Positions 18,451 through 28,181 are shown, numbered from the stretch's first letter. The stretch: DNA of 64,000 nucleotides from Pedobacter boryungensis (GCF_013204825.1 NZ_JABMKV010000001.1:248001-312000); one strand, 5' to 3'. The notes: a model not told the origin generated them from the letters alone. A program made the numbers and translations.

Positions 18451-19729
18451 TTTCTTTTAACCTAATGGTGATTGCATTTTTGTGTGCTTGTAATCCTTCA
18501 GCTTCTGCCAAAACTTCTACTGTGTTACCTATATTTTGTAAACCTTGTGCTGATAAATGTTGGAATGTGATTTTTTTCAAGAAAGTATCAACTGAAACTC
18601 CTGAAAAAGCGCTAGCAAATCCACTTGTTGGTAAAGTATGGTTTGTACCTGAAGCATAGTCCCCAGCACTTTCCGGTGTTAAATTTCCTAAAAACACTGA
18701 GCCAGCATTACTGATTAGTGGAATTAGGGGTTCAAAATTTTCAGTTGCTAAAATTAAATGCTCTGGAGCATACAAATTGCTAAATTCCATGGCTTCAGCT
18801 AAATTTTCAGCATAAACTACATAAGAGTTTTCAATTGCTTTTGAAGCGATGTCCTTTCTTGGTAAATCAATTACTTGTTTTTTAATTTCTGAAATTACGG
18901 TATCAATAATTTTTTTCGAAGTGGCAACCAACACTGTTTGACTATCAATTCCATGTTCGGCTTGGGCTAGTAAATCGGCTGCAACAAATGATGGGTTTGC
19001 AGTTTCATCAGCTATTACTAAAACCTCCGATGGGCCAGCTGGCATGTCAATAGCAACTGTGTTTTGAACTAGCTTTTTTGCCTCAGTTACGTAACGATTT
19101 CCAGGTCCAAAAATCTTGTCAACTTTAGGAACTGTTTCCGTTCCAAAAGCCATTGCTCCGACTGCTTGAGCACCACCAACTAAGTAAACTTTTTCAATGT
19201 TTAATAAGGTAGAAACGTAAGCAATATAGGTGTTAATTTTGCCGTCACTTTGGGGAGGAGAACATACCACAATTTCTTTGCAACCTGCAATTTTTGCGGG
19301 GATGCCTAGCATCAAAAAAGTGCTCGGTAAAACTGCTGTTCCACCTGGAATATATAGTCCAACTTTTTCAATTGCTCTCACTTCTCTCCAGCAGTTTACA
19401 CCTGGCATTGTTTCAATTTTAGCTTCAGTTTTTAATTGCGCTTCATGAAATTTATAGATGTTTTGGTAAGCGATATTAATGGCATTTTTTACTTCTTTTG
19501 GGATTTGTTTTGCCAGTTCGTTAAATTCTTCTTTGTCCATGAATAAGCTAGACAATTTAACATTGTCAAATTTTTCGGCATAGGAGAGAAGAGCAGAATC
19601 TCCATCAGATTTCACCGTTGAAATAATACTTTGAACCCTAGATTGAATTAAATTATCATCTTCTGCCTTGCGTGAACAAAGTTTCTCTATTTCTTGTTGA
19701 GTTAAATCTTTATAACTGTAGATTTTCAA
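18440..19729 (-). CDS. hisD: Histidinol dehydrogenase
   Basis: 429 residues, full length. Conserved segments include [14 protein letters not shown] near residue 125, [16 protein letters not shown] near 205, [12 protein letters not shown] with the catalytic Glu-His pair near 257, and YAPEHL and [15 protein letters not shown] for zinc and substrate. It oxidises histidinol to histidine in two NAD-dependent steps. It is separated from hisG by 67 bases, the largest gap within the operon. Confidence 0.97.
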   Translation of the reverse strand: MKIYSYKDLTQQEIEKLCSRKAEDDNLIQSRVQSIISTVKSDGDSALLSYAEKFDNVKLSSLFMDKEEFNELAKQIPKEVKNAINIAYQNIYKFHEAQLKTEAKIETMPGVNCWREVRAIEKVGLYIPGGTAVLPSTFLMLGIPAKIAGCKEIVVCSPPQSDGKINTYIAYVSTLLNIEKVYLVGGAQAVGAMAFGTETVPKVDKIFGPGNRYVTEAKKLVQNTVAIDMPAGPSEVLVIADETANPSFVAADLLAQAEHGIDSQTVLVATSKKIIDTVISEIKKQVIDLPRKDIASKAIENSYVVYAENLAEAMEFSNLYAPEHLILATENFEPLIPLISNAGSVFLGNLTPESAGDYASGTNHTLPTSGFASAFSGVSVDTFLKKITFQHLSAQGLQNIGNTVEVLAEAEGLQAHKNAITIRLKENGY

Positions 19730-19796
19730 TGCTTTATATTTTGTATTTAACTAATAGTTAATATGTAATTACTGTTTTTTAGCGCTATTTTGCTAA

Positions 19797-20648
19797 TTAT
19801 ATGATGATTTTTTCAATCGGCATTACTACAATTCCTTCTGCACCTGCTAATTTTAAGCTATTAATTTTTTCCCAAAAATCTTGCTCGGCAATTACAGAAT
19901 GCACAGCAACCCATCCTTCTTCAAACAGCGGAACTATTGTAGGACTTTTTACTCCTGGCAACAAATCCACAACAGCTTGTAAATTTTCTTTAGCTACATT
20001 TAAGACTACATATTTTGTGGCTTTTGCTTTAAGAACAGATTGTATGCGTTGTAATAATTCTAGCACTTCAGGATTTAATTCCATCCCTTTGCTAGCAATC
20101 AAAACAGCTTCTGAATCCATCACATTTTTAAATGGTTTTAAGCCGTTACTTTTCAATGTTCCGCCAGTAGAAACGATGTCAAAAATTGCATCACTTAAAC
20201 CCAAACCTGGACCAATTTCTACCGAGCCAGAGATGTTTCTAATCTGCGCATCGATGTTATTTTCTGATAAATATTTTTGAAGAATTACAGGGTAAGAAGT
20301 GGCAATTGCTTTGCCATTTAATTGCGCTAATTCGGTGATGTTACTGGTGCTTTGAACCGCAATTTTTAAGGTGCATTTTCCAAAGCCTAGCTTCTGCAAA
20401 TACGACACATTTGCACCTGCTTCTATAATTACATTTTCGCCAACAATGCCCAAATCGGCAATGCCATCTTGAACGTATTCCGGAATATCATCATCTCTTA
20501 AAAAAAGAATTTCCAAAGGGAAATTAGCAACGGTTGCTATTAATGAACTTTTGTAGTTTTCGAAAGAAAGACCACAATTTTTAAGAATTTCTACTGATTT
20601 TTCGTTTAATCTACCCGATTTTTGGATAGCAATTTTAAGTGTTTTCAC
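19797..20648 (-). CDS. hisG: ATP phosphoribosyltransferase, long form
   Basis: 283 residues. The length and the C-terminal part ending EGIVVMPIEKIII show the long HisG form with its own regulatory (ACT-like) domain for histidine feedback, so no HisZ is needed. The N-terminal half shows KIAIQKSGRLNEKS and YVQDGIADLGIVGENV, typical of periplasmic-binding-like folds. It catalyses the first, committed step of histidine synthesis. It is the first structural gene of the operon, preceded by a 160-base leader with a His-rich peptide. Confidence 0.97.
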   Translation of the reverse strand: MKTLKIAIQKSGRLNEKSVEILKNCGLSFENYKSSLIATVANFPLEILFLRDDDIPEYVQDGIADLGIVGENVIIEAGANVSYLQKLGFGKCTLKIAVQSTSNITELAQLNGKAIATSYPVILQKYLSENNIDAQIRNISGSVEIGPGLGLSDAIFDIVSTGGTLKSNGLKPFKNVMDSEAVLIASKGMELNPEVLELLQRIQSVLKAKATKYVVLNVAKENLQAVVDLLPGVKSPTIVPLFEEGWVAVHSVIAEQDFWEKINSLKLAGAEGIVVMPIEKIII

Positions 20649-20686
20649 TTTGTATAAAATTAGGAATAAGAATATTGAATCTGTTT

Positions 20687-20709
20687 AAAAACCGTTTTGC
20701 GTACAAAAC
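20687..20709 (-). terminator. Attenuator terminator candidate in the his leader
   Basis: On the minus strand GTTTTG (20709-20704), loop TACG, CAAAAC (20699-20694) is followed by GG and five Ts. It lies just downstream of the leader peptide and 39 bases before hisG. TGTACG (20705-20700) is also exactly complementary to CGTACA (20752-20747) inside the His codon run, which would give a competing structure. The stem is short and A/T-rich, so folding must be computed. Confidence 0.5.
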
Positions 20710-20715
20710 ATATAT

Positions 20716-20775
20716 CTATCTATCGCCACAATGGCGATGATGTAAATGTACGTGATGGTTTAAAACTTGGATCAT
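20716..20775 (-). CDS. hisL: Histidine operon leader peptide
   Basis: A 19-residue frame, MIQVLNHHVHLHHRHCGDR, with six His in nine residues, lies 67 bases before hisG and 40 bases after a good promoter box. A His run of this density directly ahead of a his operon is the hallmark of transcription attenuation, as in the enteric hisL. The coding run itself contains a hairpin (ATCGCCA at 20738-20732, loop TTG, TGGCGAT at 20728-20722), and a terminator-like stem follows. It should sense charged tRNA-His by ribosome stalling. Nothing similar is seen ahead of other operons in the window. Confidence 0.85.
   Translation of the reverse strand: MIQVLNHHVHLHHRHCGDR
20722..20738 (-). promoter_or_regulatory. 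Leader-peptide hairpin in the his attenuator
   Basis: A perfect 7-bp GC-rich stem with a three-base loop lies within the last His codons and the codons after them. A ribosome stalled on the His codons would cover it, so it is a candidate control stem of the attenuator. Confidence 0.5.
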
Positions 20776-20814
20776 ATATTGCTTTCTTTCCGTAATTTTG
20801 GGCAGAAGATGATG

Positions 20815-20846
20815 CAAATATAGCTTTGTTAATGTAAAATCAAAAA
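20815..20846 (-). promoter_or_regulatory. Promoter of the his operon
   Basis: The minus strand has TTTTTG (20846-20841), an 18-base spacer, and TATATTTG (20822-20815), a perfect TAnnTTTG box with a -33-like TTTG. Transcription would start near 20808, giving about 33 bases before the leader peptide and 160 before hisG. Confidence 0.65.
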
Positions 20847-20918
20847 TATATGGCATTTTATTTGAAGTGATTATAGTAACCTTACCTTAAAAACTATCAG
20901 CTAAATACTTATACTAAA

Positions 20919-22496
20919 TTGAAGAAAACGCTACTATTTATCCTTTCATGTCTATTTCTAAGTTCTTGTGGATGGTTTAAAGAAAAACCAGAAATAGCCA
21001 CATTATTGGCTAAACATTTTAAAAATAAACTTTATTATAAATTCGATACAGCATTTTATAATCCCATCTTCAGTAAAAAATTGGACGAATTGAGTAATTC
21101 TTTATCCAATCCAAAAACTACAAAAACTTTTTACATAGCTCACGAAAATAATCCCTTATTAATTACTCGATTTTACACCAATGGTGGATTAGATAGTTTG
21201 AAAAATTATATTGCAAAAAGCAAAGCTGATGGTTTTAACCCTGAAATATTTAAAATAAAAGAATTAACATCACTTTTAGAAAGATTAGATGCTAACAAAT
21301 TTAAGAGTATTGATGAAGTTTATCCACTTCTTGCTGAGTTGGAAATTAAAACGGCTGATGCTTTTTTAAGATACACCAGTTTTATCAAATATGGAATTAT
21401 TAATCCACGGAAAATATATAATCGGTATTACATTAATGTACATCGTCCCGATAGTTTGAGAATGGATTCTTTACTAAACACCACTGATTTAGTCAAGACC
21501 TTAAAGAATGCTCAACCATCTTCAAAAAGCTATTTAGATTTAAAAAAGATGTTAGCTTTTTATCGTGATAGCATTGGAAATGAAAATGATCCATCAATTA
21601 AAACCATAAAATTAAACATGGAACGCCTGCGTTGGCAGTTGCCGATTAAAACAGATGAGGTGGTTGCCGTTAACATTCCAGATTTTTCTTTGACTTGGTT
21701 TAATAAACAAGATACTTTAGCGCACATGAAAGTTTGTGTAGGTGGCAAAAGAGAAGCTACTTATGCAGAAAAAATGAAACTCTTTTTAAAGTCTGGAAAC
21801 TTAGATGATAAACCAAAAAATCATGAGACGCCACAATTAGTAAGTGTTTTTAACTCCATACAAGTAAATCCAGTTTGGAATATTCCGGTAAGTATTGCGC
21901 AAAGTGAAATTTATTGGATGGCAAGAAAAGATCCCTATTATTTATCAAATAGTAACATAAAAGTTTATTATAAAGGAAAGCAAGTTCTTGATCCTGATAC
22001 GATTCAGTGGAATAAATATGCTAGAGAAAAATTGCCATTCACCTTTAAACAAGGCTCTGGTGAAGGAAATGCTTTAGGTAAATTCAAGTTTATTTTTGAT
22101 AATAGTTCTAGTATCTACCTACATGATACCAACAACAAATATGGCTTCAAATTGGCGAATAGAGCAATTAGTCATGGTTGTGTACGTATTGAAGATCCAT
22201 TAAAATTTGCACAGTTAATGGTTAAGGATAAATATCAATACGATGAATTAAGAATGGAAGTTAATTTACCGCCTATTGACACCAATAGAAATAAACGATA
22301 TCGCAAAATATTAGCCAAAAAATCAGATACTGCAAATGTATTCCAGCTTAAACCGTCTTGGTTCTCTACAAGAAAAAATGTAGCTGTTGTAATTGGCTAT
22401 TATACAGCTTGGGCTGAAAATGGCAAAGTTCAATTTAGACCTGATGTGTATGCATATGATGGAATACTTTGGGACGCCATCAAAAAATATATGTAA
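20919..22496 (+). CDS. Lipoprotein L,D-transpeptidase (YcbB/LdtD-like), copy 1
   Basis: 525 residues from a TTG start; no ATG is available before the signal peptide. Residues 1-17 are a lipoprotein signal with lipobox LSSC and the lipidated Cys at 17. A long helical N-terminal region (about 40-230) is followed by the YkuD catalytic domain (about 245-430) with the nucleophile motif SHGCVRIEDP. L,D-transpeptidases form 3-3 cross-links in murein or attach lipoproteins to it. The architecture is that of the large YcbB family. A second copy of the same architecture follows after 39 bases, so this is a tandem duplication. Confidence 0.9.
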   Translation: MKKTLLFILSCLFLSSCGWFKEKPEIATLLAKHFKNKLYYKFDTAFYNPIFSKKLDELSNSLSNPKTTKTFYIAHENNPLLITRFYTNGGLDSLKNYIAKSKADGFNPEIFKIKELTSLLERLDANKFKSIDEVYPLLAELEIKTADAFLRYTSFIKYGIINPRKIYNRYYINVHRPDSLRMDSLLNTTDLVKTLKNAQPSSKSYLDLKKMLAFYRDSIGNENDPSIKTIKLNMERLRWQLPIKTDEVVAVNIPDFSLTWFNKQDTLAHMKVCVGGKREATYAEKMKLFLKSGNLDDKPKNHETPQLVSVFNSIQVNPVWNIPVSIAQSEIYWMARKDPYYLSNSNIKVYYKGKQVLDPDTIQWNKYAREKLPFTFKQGSGEGNALGKFKFIFDNSSSIYLHDTNNKYGFKLANRAISHGCVRIEDPLKFAQLMVKDKYQYDELRMEVNLPPIDTNRNKRYRKILAKKSDTANVFQLKPSWFSTRKNVAVVIGYYTAWAENGKVQFRPDVYAYDGILWDAIKKYM

Positions 22497-22535
22497 AATT
22501 TCAAACAAAAGCAGGCTTAATTTTATTAGGTCTAC

Positions 22536-24071
22536 ATGATAGCTAAAATTTACTCTAAATCTACCACCCAAAAATTATTTTTAGTGGGTATATTATGTTT
22601 ATTCATTTTACAATCCTGTAAGAAAAGCCATTCAGATATTGGCGCAGTAGTTTTTAAGGAAACTAGAAATAAAATCTTTAAAGACATAGAAACTGAAACC
22701 TTCGTTGAGAAATTCAAATCGACTTTTGAAAAACAAGAAAAGCAATACCGAAATCCTAAGTTTTTAAGGGCATTATATGAGTCGAATGACTTTGAGCCAG
22801 TGCTGTTAATGAAGAACTTATCAAAAGATAAATTAAAGGAAGCAGTCGCAGTTCTTAATAATTCTAACGATCATGGTTTAGATCCTGAGATATTTAAAGC
22901 TCGTGAGTTGAACGATCTTATTGAAAAAACGTATAATAAAAAGGAAATTAAAACACTTGATGAAGCATATCAAGTATTAATCGATTTAGAGCTTTCTGCA
23001 GCAAATTCACTATCAAATTATAGCAATGCTTTACAGTTTGGAATAATTAGCCCTAGAAAGATTTATGCTCAATATTATACTGCAACAAAGCGACCTGATA
23101 GTGTAAGTTTCTTGCAGATATTTCAAACTTCGGATATTAAAAACTTTTTAGATAGCATTCAGCCCAAAGACAAACAATATTTAGCATTACAAAAAGCCCT
23201 AAAAGACAAAGTCGTTTTGCCAGGAATAAGTCAGGAAGAGGCACAAAGAGTTTTACAAGTTAATCTAGAGCGATTAAGATGGAAAAATCTGCCAACCGAA
23301 GATAAATATGTTTGGGTTAATATTCCGGATTTTAGATTAGATGTAATGGAAGGCGGAAAATCTGTGTTAAATATGAAAGTATGTGTAGGTGAAGGCAGAA
23401 ATAAAAATAACACAGATAATTTAGTAGAGTACGATGAAAATGATTTGAAAAAAGACAGACCTTTTAGTAGAGAAACTCCTCAATTAAAAAGTATGATCCA
23501 TAGTGTACAAGTTAATCCAGTTTGGAACATTCCTGAAAGTATCGCTACAAATGAGATATCAAAACTGGCTGCTAAAGACCCATATTATTTATCGAATAAT
23601 AATATTGATGTTTTTGAAGACGGAAAACTTGTAGAAGACCCGGAAACTATTGATTGGTCGGATGGAAATGTTGGAAAAAAGTATTCATTTAAGCAAAGGC
23701 CTGGAGATGATAATTCTTTAGGTAAAATTAAATTTTTATTTAACAATGAAAGTAGCGTATATCTACATGATACTCCTTCAAAAGCTCCTTTTGGTTGGGA
23801 TATGAGGGCTGTAAGCCATGGTTGTGTTCGTTTAGAAAAACCACTTGAGCTGGCTGAAGCTCTATTTGGGCATGGTGATAAATATGATAAAATAAAAACA
23901 GGAATGGAAAGTGCAAATCCCGTTGCCACTGATATTGCTTTGCCGAAACAGGTACCTGTATATTTAACTTATTTTACATGCTGGGCAGATGACGCCGGGA
24001 AACTTCAATTCAGAAAAGATGTATATGGATTGGATATTGTATTATTCACTTATTTACAACGATTAGCATAA
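22536..24071 (+). CDS. Lipoprotein L,D-transpeptidase (YcbB/LdtD-like), copy 2
   Basis: 511 residues with a lipoprotein signal (ILCLFILQSC, Cys 28). The domain order is the same as in the preceding gene, and long stretches are alignable by eye: GLDPEIFKARELNDL against GFNPEIFKIKELTSL, and VNPVWNIPESIA against VNPVWNIPVSIA. The catalytic motif is SHGCVRLEKP, so both copies look active. It is anchored to a membrane by the lipid and acts on periplasmic murein. It ends at a strong terminator shared with the convergent third L,D-transpeptidase. Confidence 0.9.
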   Translation: MIAKIYSKSTTQKLFLVGILCLFILQSCKKSHSDIGAVVFKETRNKIFKDIETETFVEKFKSTFEKQEKQYRNPKFLRALYESNDFEPVLLMKNLSKDKLKEAVAVLNNSNDHGLDPEIFKARELNDLIEKTYNKKEIKTLDEAYQVLIDLELSAANSLSNYSNALQFGIISPRKIYAQYYTATKRPDSVSFLQIFQTSDIKNFLDSIQPKDKQYLALQKALKDKVVLPGISQEEAQRVLQVNLERLRWKNLPTEDKYVWVNIPDFRLDVMEGGKSVLNMKVCVGEGRNKNNTDNLVEYDENDLKKDRPFSRETPQLKSMIHSVQVNPVWNIPESIATNEISKLAAKDPYYLSNNNIDVFEDGKLVEDPETIDWSDGNVGKKYSFKQRPGDDNSLGKIKFLFNNESSVYLHDTPSKAPFGWDMRAVSHGCVRLEKPLELAEALFGHGDKYDKIKTGMESANPVATDIALPKQVPVYLTYFTCWADDAGKLQFRKDVYGLDIVLFTYLQRLA

Positions 24072-24102
24072 AAAAAAGGAGGAATTTAATTCCTCCTTTT
24101 TT
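24072..24102. terminator. Bidirectional terminator between L,D-transpeptidase genes
   Basis: A perfect 15-bp inverted repeat (24072-24086 with 24088-24102; core GGAGGAATT) has A and T runs on both sides. It sits directly after the plus-strand stop. Confidence 0.85.
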
Positions 24103-24119
24103 ATTTGTATGCAAAATAA

Positions 24120-24911
24120 TTAATCCATTAAATGTGTAGTTGAATCTACGGCAAAATTTGCAGCCAGTGTTTCATCTAGGTATTTAGAAGAATAGGTAGG
24201 AATGCTTTTGTTGATAAACAAAACTGTTTTATCTCCAATCGTATTAATTACCTCATCGGCTACTTCTGGCGCAACTGCTGGGCAGCCTTGGCTACGACCT
24301 AATCTTCCAAGAGCATTAATTGTTCCTTCGCTTACATAAGCAGCACCATGAACCACTATAGAACGGCTTCTAGCATGGTCATTAAAACCTTGATCCATTC
24401 CATCAAGTTTTAGCGATCTACCATGAATTCCTCTATAAACCTCTCCGGTTACATAGAACCCAAGACTACTACTAAATGAATCTTTAGTGTTGGAGAAGTG
24501 CGTAGCCTCATTGTCGCCACTACGTTGTCCATGAGCAACCCAAGTGTTTAATAGAATTTCTTTTTTATCTAAATCGATAATATAAAGTCTTTTGCTAACA
24601 CTAGACTGGTCAAAATCTGCAATGGTTAAAATTGATTTATCTGAAAGTTGCCCAGATTTCTTCAAATTATAAAAGCCTGTTAATGCTTTCTCGAAAATAG
24701 GAAAACTTAAACCAGCTTCTTTTAAATGTATAGCATTGTATAAGCCATTAACATGCTTCACATAAGTGCTATCCAACCCAGTAATTGTTTTGCTTTTGAC
24801 AACCTTACTTTTTATAACGGGTTCCTTTTTCTTAACTGCTTTCCATCCAGTGATGGTAAGACAAATGGCAATTGATAAAAATCCTGCGGCTCTAAAAATG
24901 TATTTTCTCAT
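24120..24911 (-). CDS. Murein L,D-transpeptidase catalytic domain family protein
   Basis: 263 residues. An N-terminal hydrophobic segment (about 8-23) gives a signal or anchor. The rest matches the family of short L,D-transpeptidase-like proteins with GRSQGCPAVAPEVADEV as the Cys motif, plus HGRSLKLDGMDQGFNDHARSRSIVVHGA upstream (positions about 165-190, Arg and His rich). It is not closely related to the two neighbouring YcbB-type copies, so the locus holds two different L,D-transpeptidase families. It is probably periplasmic and acts on murein. Confidence 0.85.
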   Translation of the reverse strand: MRKYIFRAAGFLSIAICLTITGWKAVKKKEPVIKSKVVKSKTITGLDSTYVKHVNGLYNAIHLKEAGLSFPIFEKALTGFYNLKKSGQLSDKSILTIADFDQSSVSKRLYIIDLDKKEILLNTWVAHGQRSGDNEATHFSNTKDSFSSSLGFYVTGEVYRGIHGRSLKLDGMDQGFNDHARSRSIVVHGAAYVSEGTINALGRLGRSQGCPAVAPEVADEVINTIGDKTVLFINKSIPTYSSKYLDETLAANFAVDSTTHLMD

Positions 24912-25203
24912 AATTTTTCGGTATCTCGTTCACTTAATCTTTAGGTATGAGTCTGCTTTATAGGCGTTTCTTTTTAGTTAAATTTTACTATACAAATATA
25001 CTAAATATCTATTAAATGGTTGTTAAAACATGAATAGATTGCTTTTTCATGACTAATTCAACTTACTGTTAATCAATTATTTAATATATTAAAAGCAATT
25101 TATTCCCAGAAGGAGTAGCTGATTGTTGAGTCATTAGTCAGGAAAATTTCTTTTCCACTAAGAATATAGTTAATAATATTTATATTGTATAAAATTAAAA
25201 AAG
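24912..25203. other. AT-rich divergent intergenic region
   Basis: 292 bases between two divergent genes. It is very AT-rich. I see no open frame of note, no perfect TAnnTTTG box and no strong hairpin. It presumably holds both promoters in weaker form. Confidence 0.5.
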
Positions 25204-26037
25204 ATGAAAAATATAGGTGTAGTTTTTATTTATGGCATATTACTTTTCGCATCTTGTAAACAACCAATCAAACAAGAAGAAAAAATATTTAATACGGATT
25301 CTGTTGCTACACAAAAAAGTACAAATTTAATTGGAAAACCAATCTTTTTAGCAGATTCTATTATAGAACCTTTCAGTAAGTTCTGGAAGTATTACAGTGA
25401 AAATATACAGCTTTATAAAGATTTTAAGGCAGTTGATATTAACGGAAAACCAATTACTAGAACAGTTTTACTCGAAAAGCTAACAACTGGACTTTATTTT
25501 CCATTGGCACTTTATGCTAATGGTGATACGTTGAGTTATCAATTGGCTGTGCTACCGAAAAAGGCAGATAAAAATATTTCAGCGTATATGCAACAATTTT
25601 CAAAGGAGCAATTAGCATTTTGTAAATTAGAAGGAAAACCAGTTCCAGCGTTTGATTTCAAAGATGTTAATGGAATTCATTATACTTCAGAAAATATAAA
25701 AGGAAAAATAGTTCTCTTTAAATGCTGGTTTATTAGCTGTTTGCCATGTAGACAGGAAATGCCTGCTTTGAATGAAATTGTAAAGAAATATCGAGATAGA
25801 AAAGATATATTGTTTATTAGTTTAGCTACAGATAATAAAAAAGAACTGCAGCAATTCCTTTCAACAACCAAATTTGAGTATGCAACCGTTTCAAATCAAG
25901 CTAAATACATGGCAAATCAATTGCATGTGGTAGGATATCCAACACATTTCATCATTAATAAAAAAGGAGAATTGGTAAGAATGCTTCCAGATGTTTTAAG
26001 TGTGGAAGAAGCTATTGAAAAAGAATTAGCCAAGTAA
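25204..26037 (+). CDS. TlpA-like thioredoxin-fold lipoprotein
   Basis: 277 residues. Lipoprotein signal with lipobox FASC (Cys 18). An N-terminal region of about 120 residues without known motifs is followed by a TlpA/ResA-type thioredoxin domain (about 140-277) beginning VPAFDFKDVNG and carrying the redox pair in SCLPC within KCWFISCLPCRQEMP. The cis-Pro is in VGYPTHFIINK. It should be a membrane-anchored thiol-disulfide reductase or oxidase of the periplasm, as used in cytochrome c maturation or nutrient-uptake loci. It is not clearly co-transcribed with its neighbours (53-base gap). Confidence 0.87.
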   Translation: MKNIGVVFIYGILLFASCKQPIKQEEKIFNTDSVATQKSTNLIGKPIFLADSIIEPFSKFWKYYSENIQLYKDFKAVDINGKPITRTVLLEKLTTGLYFPLALYANGDTLSYQLAVLPKKADKNISAYMQQFSKEQLAFCKLEGKPVPAFDFKDVNGIHYTSENIKGKIVLFKCWFISCLPCRQEMPALNEIVKKYRDRKDILFISLATDNKKELQQFLSTTKFEYATVSNQAKYMANQLHVVGYPTHFIINKKGELVRMLPDVLSVEEAIEKELAK

Positions 26038-26090
26038 GTTTTCATTTATCAATTCGCTAAACTCCATATTTTTTTTATCTTTGATTTTTA

Positions 26091-28127
26091 ATGAATTTCC
26101 TGTATTCGGGCTTTCTTTTTGCACTTTTTGCGGTCGCTATTCCGGTCATCATCCATTTATTCAATTTTCGGAAATTTAAAAAAGTTTATTTCAGTAATGT
26201 TGCTTTTTTGAAAGAAATTAAGGAGCAAAATTCTTCAAGAGAAAAATTAAAGAACCTACTCATATTGTGCTGTCGCATATTAGCTATTGCGTTTTTGGTC
26301 CTTGCTTTTGCTCGTCCATTTTTACCGTCTGCCACTAAAATTGATCAGAGTAAAGGGAATAGTGTAAGTATTTACCTTGATAATTCTTACAGTATGGACG
26401 CTGTGAATAAAGAGGGGAGTTTGCTTGATGAAGCCAAACGCAAAGCAAGGGAAGTAGTGAAAGCTTTTCAGATAAATGATAGATTTCAGTTATTAACGAA
26501 TGATTTTGAAGGAAAACACCAACGTTTGTTAAATGGAGATGAGGCTTTGCAAGCTATTGACGAAGTAAAAATTTCATCCGCTAGTAGAAAATTACCACAA
26601 GTACTTAACCGACAACAAAGTGTTTTTACGGGTATAAGTAATCGATTTTTATATGTGATTTCAGATTTCCAAAAAGGATTCTCGGGAGATGAAATGATAA
26701 AAACGGACGAAAACATCCATATATCTTTAGGTAAACTAAATGCTAATAACTTGCCAAATGTTGCGGTGGATAGTGTTTGGTTGTTATCGCCCATGCACCA
26801 AGTTAATGCTACAGAAAAACTAGTAGTTCAATTGCGTAATTATGGTGATGAAGAAGCTAAAAATATCCCAATAAAACTAACTATAAATAAACAGCAAAAA
26901 GCAATCAGCAGTTTAACAGTTGAGGCTGGCAAAACAAAAAGAGATACACTTTCTTTTAGTGGTTTGAGCTTAGGATGGCAAAAGGGAACAGTTAGTTTAA
27001 AGGATTTTCCTCTAACTTTTGACGATGACCTTAATTTTAGCTTTAAAGTAAATGCTGAACAAAAAATAGTAAGTATATACGGAAAAACGGATGAAAAATA
27101 TATTAAAACACTATTTGAAGCCGATTCGTATTTCAAACTAACAGAAATGCCAGAGGCGAATATTAATTATTCTTCTTTACAAGGTTATAACTTAGTGGTG
27201 TTAAATGGACTAAATTCTCCATCTAGCGGATTAGCGCAGGAACTAAAATCTTATGTTTCAAATGGCGGTTCTGTCGTTATTTTTCCGAATTTGAATGCAG
27301 AGAAAAATGTTTATACCGCTTTTTTAACGGCCTTAAATCTTCCGGCAGTTGCCGAATTAAATACTACACTAAGCAAAGTAAGTAGTATAGAATTAAAGCA
27401 CCCGTTATTTAAAGATGTATTTGAAACCTTGCCGCAAAACATAGATTTACCACAAGTAAATAGATATTTTAGCTTTTCAGAAAGTAATACTCGTAACATA
27501 GAAAATTTATTGCAATTGCCCGCTGGAAAGTTGTTTTTTGCTCGGTATCCAAGTGGCAATGGTCAAATTTATTTATCGGCTACCGATTTGGCAAATGAAG
27601 ACAGCAACTTTGCAAAACATCCTGTATTTGTACCACTAATGTATAAAATCGCCTTTGCCAGCGCTAAAGAACAACCGATTTATTATACTGCAATGAAAGA
27701 TAATGTATTGGAAACTCAAAAAATAGAGTTAGGCGCAAATCAATCTTTAAAATTAGTAGCTGATAATTTTGAAGTAATTCCAGAATTGCGACAAACAAAT
27801 GGAAAAACCTTACTGTATGTTGCTGATCAAGTTAAAAAAGCTGGTTTTTACGATGTTAAAAAAGGTGATTCGACTTTAGCTATTGTTGCTTTCAATGATA
27901 ACAGAGCAGAATCTAATATGCACTATACCTCACAAGCGGATTTGCAAAAATTGTTTGGTAAACAACAAATCACATTTTTAGATCCAAAATCTGATAGTAT
28001 TGCATCAGCTGTTGGTGCAAAAAATAATGGAACGGAGTTATGGAAACTTTGTCTAATTTTGACATTAGTTTTTTTAGCGATTGAAATAATATTGGTTCGA
28101 TTTTATCATATTCGAAAACCGAGCTAG
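26091..28127 (+). CDS. BatA-domain / VWA-like membrane protein
   Basis: 678 residues. The N-terminus is the aerotolerance regulator (BatA) domain: a membrane helix at about 5-22 with IPVIIHLFNFRKFKKV, then a second at about 57-76. A von Willebrand A-like domain follows (SIYLDNSYSM near residue 97 gives the DxSxS-type metal site), then a long periplasmic region with a glutamine-amidotransferase-like segment (residues about 340-420), and a C-terminal membrane helix (about 650-672). Such proteins are widespread in Bacteroidota, and Bat proteins are linked to oxygen and stress tolerance. It begins a long plus-strand gene run. Confidence 0.82.
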   Translation: MNFLYSGFLFALFAVAIPVIIHLFNFRKFKKVYFSNVAFLKEIKEQNSSREKLKNLLILCCRILAIAFLVLAFARPFLPSATKIDQSKGNSVSIYLDNSYSMDAVNKEGSLLDEAKRKAREVVKAFQINDRFQLLTNDFEGKHQRLLNGDEALQAIDEVKISSASRKLPQVLNRQQSVFTGISNRFLYVISDFQKGFSGDEMIKTDENIHISLGKLNANNLPNVAVDSVWLLSPMHQVNATEKLVVQLRNYGDEEAKNIPIKLTINKQQKAISSLTVEAGKTKRDTLSFSGLSLGWQKGTVSLKDFPLTFDDDLNFSFKVNAEQKIVSIYGKTDEKYIKTLFEADSYFKLTEMPEANINYSSLQGYNLVVLNGLNSPSSGLAQELKSYVSNGGSVVIFPNLNAEKNVYTAFLTALNLPAVAELNTTLSKVSSIELKHPLFKDVFETLPQNIDLPQVNRYFSFSESNTRNIENLLQLPAGKLFFARYPSGNGQIYLSATDLANEDSNFAKHPVFVPLMYKIAFASAKEQPIYYTAMKDNVLETQKIELGANQSLKLVADNFEVIPELRQTNGKTLLYVADQVKKAGFYDVKKGDSTLAIVAFNDNRAESNMHYTSQADLQKLFGKQQITFLDPKSDSIASAVGAKNNGTELWKLCLILTLVFLAIEIILVRFYHIRKPS

Positions 28128-28181
28128 TGAGCTCATAAATGCCAAAAAATAATATATGCTAATCAATAAATATAAAAATTC

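Noticed and set aside
19801-20280. A 159-codon plus-strand frame inside hisG
   Set aside because: It is an opposite-strand shadow of hisG, which is complete and fully conserved; no support for expression.
20649-20815. A T-box riboswitch ahead of hisG
   Set aside because: No T-box consensus or specifier loop could be identified; the His-rich leader frame explains the region better.
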